A DNA stretch of 64,000 nt from Cylicocyclus nassatus. Taxonomy: Eukaryota; Nematoda; Chromadorea; Rhabditida; Strongylidae. The position numbers and the translations under genes were made by a program. The notes beneath the pieces are model-generated. The model saw only the letters and a program-made list of their open reading frames with translations. It ran no database searches and was not told the DNA's origin. This document shows, piece by piece, positions 62,748-64,000 of this stretch. Numbering within the stretch: the stretch's first letter is position 1; each line of letters starts with the position of its first letter. The stretch is taken from NCBI GenBank assembly GCA_958299035.1, contig CATQJL010000001.1:49912461-49976460 (forward strand), read 5' to 3'.

Positions 62748-64000
62748 CTCGCTCCTAGGCCTTGACACTCGCTCGTAGGCCTTGACACTCGCTCGTAGGC
62801 CTTGACACTCACTCGTAGGCCTTGACGCTCATTCGTAGGCCTTGACACTCGCTCGTAGGTCTTGACACTCGCTCGTAGGCCTTGACACTCGCTCGTAGGC
62901 CTTGACACTCATTCGTAGGCCTTGACACTCGCTCGTAAGCCTTGACACTCATTCGTAGGCCTTGACACTCGCTCGTAGGCCTTGACACTCATTCGTAGGC
63001 CTTGACACTCGCTCGTAGGCCTTGACACTCGCTCGTAGGCCTTGACACTCGCTCGTAGGCCTTGACACTCGCTCGTAGGCCTTGACACTCGCTCGTAGGC
63101 CTTGACACTCACTCGTAGGCCTTGACACTCATTGGTAGGCCTTGACACTCATTCGTAGGCCTTGACACTCATTCGTAGGCCTTGACACTCGCTCGTAAGC
63201 CTTGACACTCGCCCGTAGGCCTTGACACTCGCTCGTAGGCCTTGACACTCGCTCGTAAGCCTTGACACTCATTCGTAGGCCTTGACACTCGCTCGTAGGC
63301 CTTGACACTCATTCGTAGGCCTTGACACTCGCTCGTAGGCCTTGACACTCGCTCGTAGGCCTTGACACTCGCTCGTAGGCCTTGACACTCGCTCGTAGGC
63401 CTTGACACTCGCTCGTAGGCCTTGACACTCACTCGTAGGCCTTGACACTCATTGGTAGGCCTTGACACTCATTCGTAGGCCTTGACACTCATTCGTAGGC
63501 CTTGACACTCGCTCGTAGGCCTTGACACTCATTCGTAGGCCTTGACACTCATTCGTAGGCCTTGACACTCACTCGTAGGCCTTGACACTCGCTCGTAGGC
63601 CTTGACACTCATTCGTAGGCCTTGACACTCGCTCGTAGGCCTTGACACTCGCTCGTAGGCCTTGACACTCGCCCGTAGGCCTTGACACTCGCTCGTAGGC
63701 CTTGACAGTCACTCGTAGGCCTTGACACTCACTCGTAGGCCTTGACACTCATTCGTAGGCCTTGACACTCATTCGTAGGCCTTGACACTCACTCGTAGGC
63801 CTTGACACTCGCTCCTAGGCCTTGACACTCGCTCGTAGGCCTTGACACTCGCTCGTAGGCCTTGACACTCACTCGTAGGCCTTGACGCTCATTCGTAGGC
63901 CTTGACACTCGCTCGTAGGTCTTGACACTCGCTCGTAGGCCTTGACACTCGCTCGTAGGCCTTGACACTCATTCGTAGGCCTTGACACTCGCTCGTAAGC
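62748..64000. repeat. Right-domain HOR R, copy 3 (cut by the window edge)
   Basis: It starts at CTCCTAGG 62,748 and repeats the copy 1 order through TTGGTAGG (63,128). It then has a short insertion giving a second GTAAGCC and TTGGTAGG (63,448), and reaches another CTCCTAGG block at 63,808. The window ends inside a gct monomer with GTAAGC, so the array goes on. Confidence 0.8.

Larger units (their letters stand above)
1..64000. repeat. 20-bp tandem satellite array filling the whole window
   Basis: Every line of the window reads as the same 20-bp unit in the same orientation, about 3,200 monomers. The register is unbroken apart from 13 single-base deletions: monomers begin at 1 mod 20 at the left edge and at 8 mod 20 from 48,889 to the right edge. 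I saw no unique spacer, inverted monomer, transposon, microsatellite run or gene. No stretch of 300 bases differs in kind from the rest. By consensus, monomers range from 50% GC (att) to 65% GC (gcc). Array size and multi-kilobase HORs suggest eukaryotic constitutive heterochromatin; that is inference, and the chromosomal position is unknown. The array continues past both edges, so 64 kb is a minimum length. Confidence 0.98.

Noticed and set aside
42..63468. Roughly 140 minus-strand open frames of 77-139 codons
   Set aside because: All are the same repeat read in three-monomer periods. Starts come from att monomers (ATGAG) and stops from act or att monomers (TGAG) in one phase. Frames overlap each other in different phases, and 740-bp and 1,220-bp HOR units (37 and 61 monomers) do not keep frame. 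No ribosome binding site, splice context or non-repeat domain is present.
1..64000. Plus-strand coding potential
   Set aside because: Each monomer contains TAG (bases 9-11) and TGA (bases 16-18). Because 20 is not a multiple of 3, every frame meets both stops within 60 bp.
1..64000. CRISPR array
   Set aside because: The repeat is 20 bp with no unique spacer between copies; direct head-to-tail satellite monomers are not a repeat-spacer structure, and no cas-like gene is present.
1..64000. TTGACA in nearly every monomer as a bacterial -35 promoter element, or TTGAC as a plant W-box
   Set aside because: The hexamer is part of the invariant core and appears about 3,200 times. No TATAAT-like -10 element follows at 16-18 bp (the next bases are always the following monomer), and there is no gene to drive.
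1..64000. CENP-B box
   Set aside because: Only the TTCG of att monomers fits. The required internal A and the CGGG part are not present in the following bases (TAGGCCTTGAC).
1..64000. Telomeric repeat
   Set aside because: The unit is 20 bp with a balanced sequence, and no TTAGGG-, TTTAGGG- or TTAGG-type runs occur. CTTAGG monomers are isolated single-base variants of the satellite.
1..64000. Cruciform or hairpin function of the AGGCCT palindrome
   Set aside because: Self-complementarity stops at six bases in each monomer (flanks T and T), so no stable stem forms within a monomer; no inverted monomers were found to give longer stems.

Overview
The whole 64,000-base window is one uninterrupted satellite DNA array. 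The unit is a 20-bp monomer, consensus CTCATTCGTAGGCCTTGACA on the + strand, repeated head to tail about 3,200 times. I found no unique sequence, transposon, inversion, RNA gene or credible protein-coding gene. Both window edges lie inside the array, so its true ends are not visible. An array this size with kilobase-scale higher-order repeats (HORs) points to eukaryotic heterochromatin (pericentromeric, subtelomeric or an interstitial block). I cannot name the species from the sequence.

Monomer structure: bases 7-20 (core CGTAGGCCTTGACA) are almost invariant. Almost all variation sits in bases 4-6, which take four common states: GCT, ACT, ATT and GCC (called gct, act, att and gcc below). Rarer diagnostic variants mark particular HOR lineages: CTCCTAGG, CTCATAGG, CTCTTAGG, TTGGTAGG, GTATTCC, GTAATCC, GGCCCTGA, GGCCTCGA, GGTTTTGA, and a GTC or ATC start instead of CTC. 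Following the 20-bp register through the window gives exactly 13 net single-base deletions and no net insertion (register 1 mod 20 at the start, 8 mod 20 at the end). These fall into four recurrent types.

Layout. (1) 1-6,398: a 1.80-1.94 kb HOR in about 2.6 copies (starts 1, 1,801, 3,741), then a 560-bp mosaic. (2) 6,399-9,798: a domain rich in CATAGG and CTTAGG monomers, built on a 740-bp (37-monomer) HOR and containing a 3,059-bp duplication step. (3) 9,799-20,576 and 20,577 to about 33,400: two adjacent direct copies of a 10.8-kb super-unit, the second enlarged by local insertions including a perfect 1,020-bp tandem duplication. (4) about 31,616-40,671 and 40,672 to about 48,520: two adjacent copies of a 9.06-kb super-unit, which overlaps the right part of the previous one. 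(5) about 48,270-64,000: a CCTAGG-marked domain with shorter units (579, 1,220, 480-540, 700 and about 2,160-2,360 bp), including a perfect 1,220-bp tandem duplication.

There is no gene network here. What the window records is history: a simple repeat homogenised by nested tandem duplication at scales from about 120 bp to 10.8 kb, with single-base deletions and rare substitutions serving as lineage tags. Minus-strand open frames of 77-139 codons occur throughout, but they follow mechanically from the monomer sequence and are not annotated as genes. Comparisons were made by eye from markers and register, so block edges are approximate to about one monomer unless stated.
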